Source: Boseongicola sp. H5
Lineage (GTDB): Bacteria; Pseudomonadota; Alphaproteobacteria; Rhodobacterales; Rhodobacteraceae
Assembly (NCBI GenBank): GCA_020622165.1
Contig: JACNMN010000003.1
Coordinates: 186,001-250,000, forward strand
DNA length: 64,000 bases
Direction of reading: 5' to 3'
Under the pieces are notes generated by a model, which was not told the origin of the DNA, ran no database searches, and saw only the letters and a list, made by a program, of their open reading frames with translations. Positions 26,231 through 36,166 of the stretch are shown here, in pieces. Both the position numbers and the translations under genes were made by a program. Numbering within the stretch: the first letter of the stretch is position 1; each line of letters begins with the position of its first letter.

Positions 26231-26710
26231 ATGGCGATCGGGCGAACTTTCCCCATCAGGCAGCGGGTGCGGCTTGGTTTGGCACTGCTGGTGATATCGG
26301 TGGCGGCGGCCTGTTCGGCCACGTTCAACAATCACGGATATGTCCCGCCCGAAGAGGAACTGGCCGCGATTCTGCCCGGCGTGGACACCCGCGAAAGCGT
26401 GGAATCCAGCGTCGGACGGCCCGCCGCCTCGGGCGTGATCCGCGACGAGGCGTGGTTCTACGCCGATTACCGTGTCCGCAATTTCGCCTATCGCGCGCCC
26501 GAGATCATCGAACGCAACATCGTGGCGATTTCCTTCGACGATGCCGGCGTGGTGCAGAATATCGAACGCTTCGGTCTGGAAGACGGGCAGGTCGTGCCCC
26601 TGTCGCGCCGGGTCACCGAAACCAGCGTTCAGGAAATCACCCTGCTGCGGCAGATCTTGCAGAACTTCGGGCGGATCAACGTGGCCGATGCGCTTGGCGG
26701 CGACAACTAG
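26231..26710 (+). CDS. bamE: Outer membrane assembly lipoprotein BamE-like
   Basis: A 159-residue SmpA/OmlA (BamE) family lipoprotein, an accessory part of the BAM complex that folds outer-membrane beta barrels. It has a signal peptide with hydrophobic LGLALLVISVAAA and a lipobox cysteine at C28. The BamE domain follows (about 40-140), with PGVDTRESVESSVGRPAASG, WFYADYRV and the later NIVAISFDDAGVV. I chose the ATG at 26231 (GAAGGG seven bases upstream). Its TAG stop and the TAG of the convergent msrB share the palindrome CTAG at 26707-26710. Confidence 0.9.
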   Translation: MAIGRTFPIRQRVRLGLALLVISVAAACSATFNNHGYVPPEEELAAILPGVDTRESVESSVGRPAASGVIRDEAWFYADYRVRNFAYRAPEIIERNIVAISFDDAGVVQNIERFGLEDGQVVPLSRRVTETSVQEITLLRQILQNFGRINVADALGGDN

Positions 26711-27114
26711 GGCCCGGCATCGGCCCCGGTCGGCCGGAACCGGATTGATATACCATTGATACAGTAGCGCAGGCCCGTCGGGGCCGGCCCGTCGCCGAAG
26801 ACATGGCCCAGATGGGCGTCGCAACGGGCGCAATGCACCTCCGTGCGGCGCAGGAACCAGCCGCGATCGACGCTTTCCCCAACGGCAGCCGGATCGATCG
26901 GCTGTGTGAAGCTGGGCCAGCCTGTTCCACTGTCGAATTTGGCGGTCTGCCCGAACAGGGGCAGATCGCAGCAGACACAGTGGAACTGCCCGGGATCCTT
27001 GGGAAAATCATCGTTGCTGAACGGGCGCTCGGTCGCGTGTTTGCGGGTCACGCGATAGGCCAGATCGCTCAGCTCGGCGCGCCACTCCGCATCCGGTTTC
27101 ATCAGTTTTTCCAC
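26707..27114 (-). CDS. msrB: Peptide-methionine (R)-S-oxide reductase
   Basis: A 135-residue MsrB that repairs methionine-R-sulfoxide. Zinc cysteines are C46, C49, C95 and C98, the SGTGWPSF motif is at 62-69, and the catalytic C118 is in RYCINGISIRF. It is convergent with bamE, overlapping by the four bases of CTAG. A second ATG four codons in is possible as the start. Confidence 0.95.
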   Translation of the reverse strand: MEKLMKPDAEWRAELSDLAYRVTRKHATERPFSNDDFPKDPGQFHCVCCDLPLFGQTAKFDSGTGWPSFTQPIDPAAVGESVDRGWFLRRTEVHCARCDAHLGHVFGDGPAPTGLRYCINGISIRFRPTGADAGP

Positions 27115-27226
27115 GCGCGCCCTCTTGTCGTTTCGCTGTCATAGTCCCAAGCTATTGGGGGTGCACAAGATGTAGGCCACGTCTGCATCCTGACAAATTG
27201 CCCGGCAAAGGCAGGAGCTTGGGCCG

Positions 27227-27961
27227 ATGTTGAATCTTCTGAAAGGGCGATATCGCGCCCGGTTTGCCGAGAACAACGCCGATATCGACGCGGCACAGCG
27301 GCTGCGTTGCCTTGCGTTTCGCGCCGATGGAACGGGGCGTGATGCGGATGCCTACGATGCGGCCTGCGCCCATGTGCTGGTGGAAGAGGTCAGGACCGGG
27401 CGGCTCGTCTGCTGCTTCAGGCTGCTCCATCTGGCCGGCGGCGCGGAGATATCGCGGTCCTATTCCGCGCAGTATTATGAGCTTTCCGCGCTGAAGGATT
27501 TCGCGGGCCCGATGGTGGAGATGGGGCGGTTCTGCCTTCACCCCGAGTGCCACGACCCCGATATCCTGCGCGTGGCCTGGGGCGCGATGACGGCCTATGT
27601 CGACCGTGAGGGGGTGGAGATGCTGTTCGGCTGCTCCTCCTTCCACGGAACCGAAGCGCGGGAGTATTACGACGCCTTTGCCCTGCTTCGGGACCGCCAC
27701 ATCGCCCCGAAACGCTGGCTGCCGCGGGTCAAGGCGCCCTCGGTCTTCCGATTCGCCAGCCGGCTTCGCCGGAAACCCGATCTGAAACTGGCCCAGGCCA
27801 AGATGCCGCCGCTTCTACGGACCTATCTGCTCATGGGCGGATGGGTCAGCGACCACGCGGTGGTGGACCGGGACCTGAACACGCTGCATGTGTTCACCGG
27901 GCTGGAGATCAAGGCGATCCCGCCGGCCCGCGCCCGTCTTCTGCGGGGCGTCGCCGGTTAG
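27227..27961 (+). CDS. olsB: Ornithine-acyl-ACP N-acyltransferase-like protein
   Basis: A 244-residue GNAT-fold acyltransferase of the OlsB family, which adds a 3-hydroxyacyl chain to ornithine in the first step of ornithine lipid synthesis. Typical features are the start RYRARFAENNADIDAAQRLRCLAFR, the core FAGPMVEMGRFCLHPE, LFGCSSFHGT, and the end FTGLEIKAI. It is divergent from msrB with 112 bases between starts. Its usual partner OlsA is not adjacent. A 214-base gap without recognisable genes follows. Confidence 0.9.
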   Translation: MLNLLKGRYRARFAENNADIDAAQRLRCLAFRADGTGRDADAYDAACAHVLVEEVRTGRLVCCFRLLHLAGGAEISRSYSAQYYELSALKDFAGPMVEMGRFCLHPECHDPDILRVAWGAMTAYVDREGVEMLFGCSSFHGTEAREYYDAFALLRDRHIAPKRWLPRVKAPSVFRFASRLRRKPDLKLAQAKMPPLLRTYLLMGGWVSDHAVVDRDLNTLHVFTGLEIKAIPPARARLLRGVAG

Positions 27962-28175
27962 CGAGGCGCAAGGGCGCAACGGCCCGCGGCGGAATGCCAG
28001 GGCGAGAGGCGGATTCCACCCTGCGCGGCAAGGCCCTTTCACACTAGCGGGGCCGGGTGCGCCACCAAGCGCGTCTGCGCTCTGCCGTCAGGTCCGCGGG
28101 CCAGCGGTGCAAGCGCGGCAGACCTAACTCTGTGCCAGGCAAATGACAGGACGCCGGCCGCATCGGTCCGCGGCC

Positions 28176-29081
28176 CTATGTCCTGTGCCACCATTCGGCG
28201 ATGGATTGCACCGGGCCAAGCGTGGCCGAGCATGCCCAGGTGCCGCCAAGCGGTCTTGTCCGTGCCCCGCTGCCGCGCTTGAACCGGGCAAGCCCGGGTG
28301 CGTCATCCGGGTTGTACGCGCCAAGATCTATCCGCTGATGCCCTGCGGCGGAGAGGGACTGCATCGCCTGCCAAAGCAAGAGGTTATGGGCGGAGTTCGC
28401 GCGGCCCTTCTCACTGCTCCAGCCGATGTGATAGCTCGCCACGGGCCCGTGGCAGAGAAACAGCATCGCCGCAACCGGCCGCCCCCCGGCGCGCGCGGTG
28501 AAGAGCTGGGCAGCCCCCGGCAAGGCGCTGGCCATGGCCAGCGTGACCGCATGGGGCAGGGCGCGGAAATTCAGGCGTTTTTGCTGCGCGATGTCTTCGC
28601 TCAGCAGCCAATGGGCCGGGTCGGGGCGGAAAGCGTTCTGGGTCACCACCAGCCCGGATTTCTGCCCGTGCCGCAGCCGGTTGCGCCATTTGACGGACAT
28701 TGCCGCCCACCACGCCTCTCGCGGGCCCTGCAACGACAGCTCCGCCACCTCGCGCGGCGCGGCGATCCGCAGGAAACCGGCCTGTCTCAGCGCCGCGGCG
28801 TCCGCCGCATCCTCGGCATTCACGATCAGATGGCGGATGCCAAGCGCGCGTCTCAGCCCAGCCAGCGCCTGCGGATTGCGCCGCCCCGTCCAGACCGGCC
28901 CGCGGGAGATCAGCCCCACCGTGCCGATCCCGGGCCAGCGCCGCCGGATCACCAGCGCGCGCCCGCCGGGCAGAACATGGGAGATCGCATCGACCCCGGC
29001 CGCTGTCAGCGCATCGGCGAACAGCGGGGATTGCTGGAGCGGCAGGGCGGTGGCGGGCGGGCTTGGGGCGAAATCGAACAT
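28176..29081 (-). CDS. GNAT/FemAB-type N-acetyltransferase-like protein
   Basis: A 301-residue protein with an acetyltransferase-like fold; residues about 140-275 resemble the GNAT_6/FemAB-like domain (WWAAMSVKWRNRLRHGQKSG, then AGGRPVAAMLFLCHGPVASYHIGWSSE and NLLLWQAMQSL). No substrate can be read from it. The start at 29081 (MFDFAPSPP) was chosen as the first ATG with family-like sequence; longer frames upstream look non-coding. It is on the opposite strand to olsB, separated by 214 bases. Confidence 0.78.
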   Translation of the reverse strand: MFDFAPSPPATALPLQQSPLFADALTAAGVDAISHVLPGGRALVIRRRWPGIGTVGLISRGPVWTGRRNPQALAGLRRALGIRHLIVNAEDAADAAALRQAGFLRIAAPREVAELSLQGPREAWWAAMSVKWRNRLRHGQKSGLVVTQNAFRPDPAHWLLSEDIAQQKRLNFRALPHAVTLAMASALPGAAQLFTARAGGRPVAAMLFLCHGPVASYHIGWSSEKGRANSAHNLLLWQAMQSLSAAGHQRIDLGAYNPDDAPGLARFKRGSGARTRPLGGTWACSATLGPVQSIAEWWHRT

Positions 29082-29229
29082 GCGGGCAGGGTAGAGCCAA
29101 CTCTCTAATGGCTGGTTAACCCTGCGCCGGGATCGGCGGTGCCGGTCCGCAGTGCGCCGGGGATGGTCCTCTCCCGATGGCCGCCTTCGCCACACGCCCG
29201 GCGCTGACCGCCGATGACGGTGGGAGAGG

Positions 29230-30480
29230 TTACTCCATCACCACCAGAGCGTGGCGTTTCCGGCCCGCGCTCAGCTTGATGGGTTCCGCCAGATCGGCCG
29301 CGGAAATCATCAACCCGGCATCGCTGAGCAGCTCGTCATTGATCCGGGCACCCTTCTCGGCGATCAGGCGCTTGGCCTCCTTGCCCGATTTGGCCAGCCC
29401 CGCGCGGGTGATCAACTGCACGACGGAAATCCCGTCGCCCACCTCATCTGCGCCAAGGCTCAGCTTCGGCAGATCCTCGCCCGCGCCGCCATGCTCGAAG
29501 ACCTCCCGCGCGGTCGCCTCAGCTGTTCCGGCGGCATCAACGCCGTGCAGCAGGCCCGTGACTTCATTGGCCAAAATGATCTTGGCATCATTGATCTCGG
29601 AGCCTTCCAGAGCGCCAAGACGGTCACATTCCTCCACCGGCAGTTCGGTGAACATCTTCAGGAATTTTCCCACATCCGCATCGGGCACGTTCCGCCACCA
29701 TTGCCAGAACTCATAGGAAGACATCATGTCTTCATTCAGCCAGACGGCGCCATCGGCGGATTTGCCCATTTTCTTGCCGTCCGCGCGGGTCACCAGCGGC
29801 GTGGTCAGCCCGAAGGCATCCGCGGCCTCGACCCGGCGGATCAGATCGGCGCCCGAGACGATATTGCCCCACTGGTCCGACCCGCCCATCTGCAGGATGC
29901 AGCCATATCGCCGGTAGAGTTCCAGATAATCGTAGGATTGCAGCAACATGTAGTTGAATTCGATGAAGCTGAGCGCCTGTTCCCGGTCCAGCCTCGATTT
30001 CACGCTCTCGAAGGCCAGAAGCCGGTTGATCGTGAAATGCTTGCCGATATCACGCAGGAAATCGATGTATTTCAGCTTGTCGAGCCATTCGGCATTGTTC
30101 ACCAGCGGGGAATCCGTGGGCCCGTCGCCATAGGAAATATAGCGCGAAAAAACCTTGCGGATCCCCTTCGCATTCGCCTCGATCTGCTCCACCGACAGGA
30201 TCTTGCGCATCTCGTCCTTGCCCGAGGGGTCGCCGACCTTGGTGGTGCCGCCGCCCATCAGCGTGATCGGGCGATGTCCGGTCTTCTGCAGCCAGCGCAG
30301 CAGCATGATCTGGACCAGATTGCCGATATGCAGGCTGGTCGCGGTCAGATCGAAGCCGATATACCCCGTCACCACGCCCTTGGTCAGACGCTCGTCGAGC
30401 TCTTGCAGATCGGTGCAATCGGCGATGAATCCGCGTGTGCTCAGTTCCCGCAGGAAATCGGATTTGGGGTGGTAGGTCAT
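29230..30480 (-). CDS. tyrS: Tyrosyl-tRNA synthetase
   Basis: A 416-residue class I aminoacyl-tRNA synthetase. The HIGH-type motif is HIGN at 51-54, the KMSKS-type motif is KKMGKS near 233, and a C-terminal S4 RNA-binding domain is present (about 350-410). The ATG at 30480 gives [10 protein letters not shown] as in relatives; an in-frame ATG five codons earlier cannot be excluded. It is divergent from anmK with 48 bases between starts, an arrangement I believe common in alphaproteobacteria. Confidence 0.96.
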   Translation of the reverse strand: MTYHPKSDFLRELSTRGFIADCTDLQELDERLTKGVVTGYIGFDLTATSLHIGNLVQIMLLRWLQKTGHRPITLMGGGTTKVGDPSGKDEMRKILSVEQIEANAKGIRKVFSRYISYGDGPTDSPLVNNAEWLDKLKYIDFLRDIGKHFTINRLLAFESVKSRLDREQALSFIEFNYMLLQSYDYLELYRRYGCILQMGGSDQWGNIVSGADLIRRVEAADAFGLTTPLVTRADGKKMGKSADGAVWLNEDMMSSYEFWQWWRNVPDADVGKFLKMFTELPVEECDRLGALEGSEINDAKIILANEVTGLLHGVDAAGTAEATAREVFEHGGAGEDLPKLSLGADEVGDGISVVQLITRAGLAKSGKEAKRLIAEKGARINDELLSDAGLMISAADLAEPIKLSAGRKRHALVVME

Positions 30481-30528
30481 GGGTGATGCGTCCATTCTTT
30501 CGGCAACGGGTCTATAGCGGGGCAGGTC

Positions 30529-31644
30529 GTGAAGGGAAAGAGCGAAGCGCGGCCTTTGCGGGTGGCAGGCGCGATGTCGGGCACCTCGCTGGACGGGGTC
30601 GATCTGGCGGTGATCGAAACCGATGGCGTCTCGATCCTGGGGTTCGGCGAAACCGCCTACCGGCCCTATGGCACGAGCGAGCGGGCCGCGTTGCGCGCGG
30701 CGCTTGGCCGCTGGCCGGGCGAGGCGGGGGTGGCCGATGCCGCCGCCATCGTGGAGGCGGCGCATCTGGCGCTGGCCCGGGATCTCGCGCCGGTATCGGC
30801 GCTCGGCTTTCACGGGCAGACCCTTGCCCATGAGCCGGACGGGCGCGGGACGCATCAGGCGGGCGATGGCGCACGGCTGGCGCGCGATCTGGGTTGCCCC
30901 GTGATCTGGGATTTCCGCAGTTCCGATATCCAGCTTGGTGGGCAGGGCGCGCCGCTTGCGCCCTTCTTCCACTGGGCCTGCGCCCGCTGGATCGGGGCCG
31001 AAAGGCCGGTTGCATTCCTCAATCTCGGCGGTGTCGGCAACCTGACCTGGGTCGATCCGCTGGCCGATGCCCCCGATGCGCCGGGGGCGCTTCTGGCCTT
31101 CGATACCGGGCCCGCCAATGCCCCGCTCGATGATCTGATGCGGGCGCGGGGGCTGGGCGAGGTCGATCTGGATGGCGCGCTGGCGCTGTCGGGCCGGCCC
31201 GATGAGGAGGCCGTGGCGGCGTGTCTGGGCGACGGGTATCTCCTGAAAATCCCGCCGAAGTCGCTGGACCGCGGCGATTTCGGCCATCTGACCCAAAGGG
31301 TTGCGCGCTTGCGGGACGCCGATGCGATGGCGACGCTGGCGGCCTGTGTCACGAGGTCGGTCGCGCGCGGAATGGTGCACCTGCCCACGCTCCCGGCACA
31401 GGTTCTCGTCACCGGTGGCGGGCGCCACAACCCGGCGCTGATGGCGGGGCTGCAACAAAACCTCGACATGCCGGTCCTGCCGGTGGACGCGGTCGGGCTC
31501 GACGGCGATTTTCTGGAGGCTCAGGCCTTTGGCTATCTGGCCGTCCGGGTGATGCGCGGCATGACCACGAGCGCGCCGGGAACGACCGGCGTGGCGGCAG
31601 CGGTGGGTGGCGGGCGGATCAGCCGGCCCGACACCGCGACCTGA
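30529..31644 (+). CDS. anmK: Anhydro-N-acetylmuramic acid kinase
   Basis: A 371-residue AnmK that phosphorylates and opens 1,6-anhydro-MurNAc during peptidoglycan recycling. The ATP-site motif [12 protein letters not shown] is at about 14-25, and [11 protein letters not shown] and [12 protein letters not shown] follow. The start is a GTG at 30529; a later start would shave the first strand. It shares its short upstream region with tyrS on the other strand. It ends 25 bases before the convergent DUF985 gene. Confidence 0.92.
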   Translation: MKGKSEARPLRVAGAMSGTSLDGVDLAVIETDGVSILGFGETAYRPYGTSERAALRAALGRWPGEAGVADAAAIVEAAHLALARDLAPVSALGFHGQTLAHEPDGRGTHQAGDGARLARDLGCPVIWDFRSSDIQLGGQGAPLAPFFHWACARWIGAERPVAFLNLGGVGNLTWVDPLADAPDAPGALLAFDTGPANAPLDDLMRARGLGEVDLDGALALSGRPDEEAVAACLGDGYLLKIPPKSLDRGDFGHLTQRVARLRDADAMATLAACVTRSVARGMVHLPTLPAQVLVTGGGRHNPALMAGLQQNLDMPVLPVDAVGLDGDFLEAQAFGYLAVRVMRGMTTSAPGTTGVAAAVGGGRISRPDTAT

Positions 31645-31669
31645 GCGGCGGCGGTGCCGCCTGCGGGCG

Positions 31670-32104
31670 TTACCGGCGCGGGATATCGAAGCCGGGCGGC
31701 GCGAGGGTGAAGCCGCTGAACCGGAAACCGGGCGAAACCGTGCAGGAGACGAGCGTGTAGGCCCCGGTGGTGCGGGCGGCCTGCCAGTGGTTTTCGGGCA
31801 CGATGCATTGCGGCCTGCCCTGGGCGAGATCCGGCGTCAGCAGGTGATCGGTGGCGGGGCCTGCCTCCGTCCCGCTGAGCGACAGGATTATCGGCGCGCC
31901 CGCATGGAACAGCCAGATCTCGGTCGCATCGACCTTGTGCCAATGGCTGGCTTCCCCGTCGCGCAGCAGGAAATAGATGCAAGTGCCCGACGGGCGACCC
32001 GGAGTATCGGCAACCCATGTCTGACGGTAATGGCCCCCCTCGGGATGGGGGGCCAGATCGAGCGTTGCGATGACCTCATCGGCCGTCATGTCGCGGGGGT
32101 TCAT
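31670..32104 (-). CDS. DUF985 cupin family protein
   Basis: A 144-residue cupin of the DUF985 family, with [16 protein letters not shown] near the start, [24 protein letters not shown] and the late [14 protein letters not shown]. The cupin histidines are retained, so it may bind a metal, but no substrate is established. Its start lies inside the end of the flotillin gene (29-base overlap), so it is likely translated from the same mRNA. Confidence 0.88.
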   Translation of the reverse strand: MNPRDMTADEVIATLDLAPHPEGGHYRQTWVADTPGRPSGTCIYFLLRDGEASHWHKVDATEIWLFHAGAPIILSLSGTEAGPATDHLLTPDLAQGRPQCIVPENHWQAARTTGAYTLVSCTVSPGFRFSGFTLAPPGFDIPRR

Positions 32105-33797
32105 CCTGGTGTTCCAACTCGGTGCCGGACACGGGCGGCGGTGCCTCGGACGGCACCTGCCGTGTCTTTTTCGCGCTGTCTGACGTCAGGCCTTCGGCCA
32201 CACCGGCCAGACCATTGTCGAGGCTCATGCCCAGCTCTTCGCCCAGGCGTTTCAAGGCGGGCATTTGCACCGCCATGCCCATGATCGAATCCAGCGCCTG
32301 ATTGACGACCGGCTTGTCGCCGCCGGGCGCATCGGCGCCGCCGCCGGGCCCGCCCGTGCCAAGCCCGCCGACCTGATGGATCTTGATCGAGTCGATCTTT
32401 TCGACCGGTTTGACCATCTGCTCCATGATCCCGGGGATGGCCTCGATGCGGGCCATGTCGACCTTCATCGCGACGATCTCGGGGCTGAGCGCGTTGTCGG
32501 CCTCCACGATGGCGCGTTTGCCTTCGGCCTCGGCCAGCATGTCCTTCTTCTTGGCCTCCGCCCGGATCGAAATTGCATCCGCCTCGGCCTGCGCCTCTTC
32601 GCGGCGGGCATCGGCGCGGTCCTGTGCTGCGTCCTTTTCGGCCGTGGCGGCAAGGCGGATCTTCGTCGCTTCCCGCTCGGCCTCGCGGGTGGCTTCGATC
32701 AGGGCGATCTGCTTGGCGCGCTCGGCCTCCGCTACCGCGCGCGCGGTGGTCACGGCTTCCAGCGCCTTGGTGGCCTCGGCGCGGGCCAGATCGGCGGAGC
32801 CACGGGCGCGGCTTTCTTCCTCGGATTTCTGGTTGATGATGATCTGGCGTTCCTGCTCGGCCACCTCAAGTTCGCGCTCCTTGGTGATCTCGGCCTCGCG
32901 GATCTTGCGTTCTCGGGCGATCTCGGCGGAGCGAATGGCCTCTTCGCGCGCAATGCGGGAACGTTCGGTTTCGCGCATGGAATCCTCTCGCCGGGCGGCG
33001 ATTTCGGCTTCCTGCGCGGCCTTCATGGTTTCGATCTGCTGCACCTGCGCAATCGCGGCCTGTTCCTCGTCCTGCTGGATCGCCAGTTTCTGACGTTCGG
33101 CCTCCATCGCGGCGCGGCGCACGGCGACCTCGGCCTCGGCGTCGATCTCGGCGCGCTCTTTCTTCGACTTCGCGATGACCTCGGCCAGTTTGCGCATACC
33201 CACCGCGTTGAACGCGTTGTTTTCGTCGAGCGCCTCAAACGGTGTCTGGTCCAGCGCGGTCAGCGACACCGATTCCAGCGACAGACCGTTTTTCAGCAGG
33301 TCCTCGGACACGGCGTTCTGCACCTGCTGGACAAAATCCGACCGGTTTTCATGCAGCCCATCCATCGTCATCTTGGCGGCCACGGCGCGCAGGCCGTCGA
33401 TCAGCTTGCCTTCGATCATCTCGCGGAGCTGGTCGACATAGAAGGTCCGGTCGCCAAGGGTCTGGGCGGCGCGGGCGATGCCGTCATCGGTGGGGTTGAC
33501 GGAGACGTAGAACTCCACGCCGACATCGACGCGCATCCGGTCCTGGGTGATCAGCGCGCCTTCGGCGGTTCGGCGCACTTCAAGGCGCAGGGTCTTCATG
33601 TTGACCGGGCTGACCTCATGCAGAAGCGGCACGACGATCGTCCCGCCATCCATGATGACCTTCTTGCCGCCGGCGCCGGTTTTCACAAGGCTCACCTCGC
33701 GCGTGGCCCGGCGGTAAAGGCGGCCCAGAACAAGGCCGATGAAGAGAATGAAGGCCAGGATGGCCCCGACGATGATACCAAGGGTGGCGAGATCCAT
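32076..33797 (-). CDS. Flotillin family protein
   Basis: A 573-residue SPFH/flotillin protein, which forms membrane scaffolds (lipid-raft-like domains). It has an N-terminal membrane segment (IIVGAILAFILFIGLVLG), an SPFH domain at about 40-200, then a long helical region rich in Glu, Ala and Arg (about 200-430) that is predicted coiled coil. The C-terminal tail holds a glycine-rich GGLGTGGPGGGAD. A strong AAAGGAG ribosome site precedes the ATG. The OB-fold membrane protein gene lies just upstream on the same strand, the usual partner arrangement. Confidence 0.92.
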   Translation of the reverse strand: MDLATLGIIVGAILAFILFIGLVLGRLYRRATREVSLVKTGAGGKKVIMDGGTIVVPLLHEVSPVNMKTLRLEVRRTAEGALITQDRMRVDVGVEFYVSVNPTDDGIARAAQTLGDRTFYVDQLREMIEGKLIDGLRAVAAKMTMDGLHENRSDFVQQVQNAVSEDLLKNGLSLESVSLTALDQTPFEALDENNAFNAVGMRKLAEVIAKSKKERAEIDAEAEVAVRRAAMEAERQKLAIQQDEEQAAIAQVQQIETMKAAQEAEIAARREDSMRETERSRIAREEAIRSAEIARERKIREAEITKERELEVAEQERQIIINQKSEEESRARGSADLARAEATKALEAVTTARAVAEAERAKQIALIEATREAEREATKIRLAATAEKDAAQDRADARREEAQAEADAISIRAEAKKKDMLAEAEGKRAIVEADNALSPEIVAMKVDMARIEAIPGIMEQMVKPVEKIDSIKIHQVGGLGTGGPGGGADAPGGDKPVVNQALDSIMGMAVQMPALKRLGEELGMSLDNGLAGVAEGLTSDSAKKTRQVPSEAPPPVSGTELEHQDEPPRHDGR

Positions 33798-33851
33798 GGG
33801 GTCTCCTTTCAGGATCGGTTGGGCGCAAGGTCTGCGCGTGCAATTTGCCCG

Positions 33852-34598
33852 TCAGTCGCTGAGCGGGATCAGTCGAAATCCGCCGGTCGGGCGGTGGCGG
33901 AGCACGAGAACCTCGGCCCCCTGGGGGATCTCCTCGCCGGGCCTGAACGGTTCGGCGCGAAGGTAGTGGCTGTTGCCATAGCGGTCGGTGACGCGGACCT
34001 CGGCGGGGGTCCCGGTCCGGGCGGTGCCTTGCGTCACGGTGCCCCTGCGCCGCGCGAGGCTGCGGGCGGCGACGGACTGGGTTTCGGTCTTGGGAATGGC
34101 GCGGGCAAAGACCGCGCCGAATCTGCGGGCGAACCAGATCGCGGCAAGAACCGCAGGCAGGCTCGCAAGGGCGGCGGGCAAGGGGGCCCAGAGGGCCGTG
34201 GCGGCATTCTGGATCACGATCCCCGACACGCCGAAGGCCAGCAGGACCGCGCCCAGCCAGATCAGGGCCGGGACACGGCCAAGGCCAAGCCAGGCGGCAA
34301 CTCCCGTCGCCGACCCGGCGGCGGCGCCGGTGTCGAGATCGGGGGCAAAATCCTCGGCGCTCGGAAGCTCGAACTCGGCGGGGTCTATGTCGAGCGCGTC
34401 GAAATCCATGTCGAGATCGAGCTCGGGAACATTCGCCAGATCGGGCAAATCGATCTCGACCTCCGGCTCGCCGCCGCCTGCACCCAAAAGCGTCGCCCCC
34501 ATGATCGCAAAGACAAGCTCCAGCGCCAAAAGGCCGAAAAGCAGGGCGAGAGACAGCGTGAAAGGCGCGTATGCGCCGGACAGAAGAGTGTCGAGCAT
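33852..34598 (-). CDS. YqiJ-like membrane protein with C-terminal OB-fold
   Basis: A 248-residue protein resembling the YqiJ/NfeD-like partners of flotillin. It has a first membrane helix (about 10-38), an acidic linker (about 45-90), two further membrane helices (about 103-155) and a C-terminal beta-rich OB-like domain (about 175-248) with RRGTVTQGTARTGTPAEVRV. It lies 54 bases upstream of the flotillin gene. Such pairs are thought to regulate membrane fluidity, but the biochemical role is open. Confidence 0.84.
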   Translation of the reverse strand: MLDTLLSGAYAPFTLSLALLFGLLALELVFAIMGATLLGAGGGEPEVEIDLPDLANVPELDLDMDFDALDIDPAEFELPSAEDFAPDLDTGAAAGSATGVAAWLGLGRVPALIWLGAVLLAFGVSGIVIQNAATALWAPLPAALASLPAVLAAIWFARRFGAVFARAIPKTETQSVAARSLARRRGTVTQGTARTGTPAEVRVTDRYGNSHYLRAEPFRPGEEIPQGAEVLVLRHRPTGGFRLIPLSD

Positions 34599-34796
34599 CC
34601 GTTGGAACCGTTCATTGTGTGCCGTGGTATACTGAAAACATAGGAGGTCACGGGTTTGTTACAAGTCTGGCGATGGGCGTTCGGACTGCGATGCGACGAG
34701 ATCACAAGGCAGACCGTGTGGCATGATCGTATCGAGATTATTACCTTGGCGCGTCACGGGCGGCGCCGCAACGGGGAAAGACCTGACGCCCCGGGC

Positions 34797-35738
34797 TCAT
34801 GGTACGCGGGCGCCAAAACCCGGCGTCCCGCGATCTTCGGGGTGGCGCGCCAGATAGGCGTCCTTGATCTGTTCGGAGGTCTGGCGCGAGCCGTCATGGC
34901 TCCAGCCCGGCGGGGCCAGCGCATAAAGCAGCCGCTGGCGGAGCGTCAGACCGGGCTGCGTGATGTCCCGGAAGATCCCCACCCATTCATGAAAGGCGAC
35001 GCGCAGCGGATTGAAGGTGCCGATATTGTGGACCAGCCCGTAATCCGGCTTTTCCTCCTTCAATTCGGGCACGAAGGTGCCGAACATCTTGTCCCAGACG
35101 ATGAAGACGCCCGCGTAATTGGCATCGAGATAGCGGGCATTGCGGCCGTGATGGACCCGGTGGTGGGAAGGTGTGTTCATCACCGCCTCGAACCAGCGGG
35201 GCATCCTGTCGATCGCCTCGGTATGGATCCAGAACTGATAGATCAGGTTCAGCCCGCCCACGAACAGCACCATCGCCGGGTGAAAGCCCAGAAGGATCAG
35301 CGGCGCACGGACCACCATCATGAAGGTGAAGGTTCCGGTCCATGTCTGGCGCAGCGCGGTGGTCAGGTTGTAATGCTGGCTGGAATGGTGGTTCACATGG
35401 CTGGCCCAGACCCACCTTATCCGGTGGCCGAAACGGTGCACCCAGTAGTAGCGCAGATCGTCCAGCACGAAGCACAGGACCACGATCCAGACCGATGTGC
35501 CCAGATCGAGGGGAGTGATGGCCCAGAGCAGCATGAAAAAGCCCCAGGCAATGAAGCCCAGCAAGATGCTGGAGGCGACATTGCCGGCCCCCATGATCAG
35601 CGAGGTGATCGCGTCACGGGTTTCATAGCGCCCGCCGCGATGTCTGAGCGTGATCCAGAGCAATTCGGCCAGAATCGCGGCGATGAAGAGCGGCACCGCC
35701 CATTGGACCACGTCGGGATAGATAAGAAGGTCGGTCAT
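34797..35738 (-). CDS. Sterol desaturase/fatty acid hydroxylase family protein
   Basis: A 313-residue membrane di-iron enzyme of the fatty acid hydroxylase superfamily. All histidine clusters are present: HRFGH (101-105), HVNHH (114-118) and HHRVHHG (192-198), between about five membrane helices. The substrate (sterol-like, ornithine lipid or carotenoid) cannot be told from sequence. It overlaps the upstream 130-residue gene by an ATGA-type junction, so the two are one operon. The 198-base gap before the YqiJ-like gene (34599-34796) holds nothing recognisable. Confidence 0.88.
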   Translation of the reverse strand: MTDLLIYPDVVQWAVPLFIAAILAELLWITLRHRGGRYETRDAITSLIMGAGNVASSILLGFIAWGFFMLLWAITPLDLGTSVWIVVLCFVLDDLRYYWVHRFGHRIRWVWASHVNHHSSQHYNLTTALRQTWTGTFTFMMVVRAPLILLGFHPAMVLFVGGLNLIYQFWIHTEAIDRMPRWFEAVMNTPSHHRVHHGRNARYLDANYAGVFIVWDKMFGTFVPELKEEKPDYGLVHNIGTFNPLRVAFHEWVGIFRDITQPGLTLRQRLLYALAPPGWSHDGSRQTSEQIKDAYLARHPEDRGTPGFGARVP

Positions 35739-36127
35739 CGGGTCCTGTCCAGTTTTTGCCGCCAGAGGGCGCGCGCATCGGGCGCCAGTGAAACGGTGAG
35801 GCCCGGTGCCCCGAAATCATGCAGCTCGATCCTGAGACCGCGCGCGGTTTCGGTGACGGTGGCGCCGGCCAGCCGGTGCGCGGTGCTGTCCGCGCCCATC
35901 ACCCAGACGAGGCCGGGGCCATGGTCGGTTTCCACAAGAGCCGACAGGCCGTCGTCGCTGACATGAGTGGCCGATATGGTGTCGTCGGGAAAATGGCGGG
36001 CCCATTCGCGGCGGATCGTGGCGTCATCGGCGAAATGCAGACGCCGCGAACAGCCCAACAGATGCAGCAGGATCGCGATGGCGGCAATTCCGCCGATCAC
36101 CAATGCAAGCAATAGCGGCAGCGGCAT
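35735..36127 (-). CDS. Hypothetical membrane-anchored protein
   Basis: A 130-residue protein of unknown family. Residues 3-24 form a hydrophobic anchor (LPLLLALVIGGIAAIAILLHLLG) followed by a cysteine; the remainder is a small mixed beta domain. It overlaps the hydroxylase start by four bases, so it is probably cotranslated and may work with it. No function can be given. Confidence 0.72.
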   Translation of the reverse strand: MPLPLLLALVIGGIAAIAILLHLLGCSRRLHFADDATIRREWARHFPDDTISATHVSDDGLSALVETDHGPGLVWVMGADSTAHRLAGATVTETARGLRIELHDFGAPGLTVSLAPDARALWRQKLDRTR

Positions 36128-36166
36128 GGTCTGGTTGGCCCTTCCCCCCGGTTGCTCCTCCGCGGA

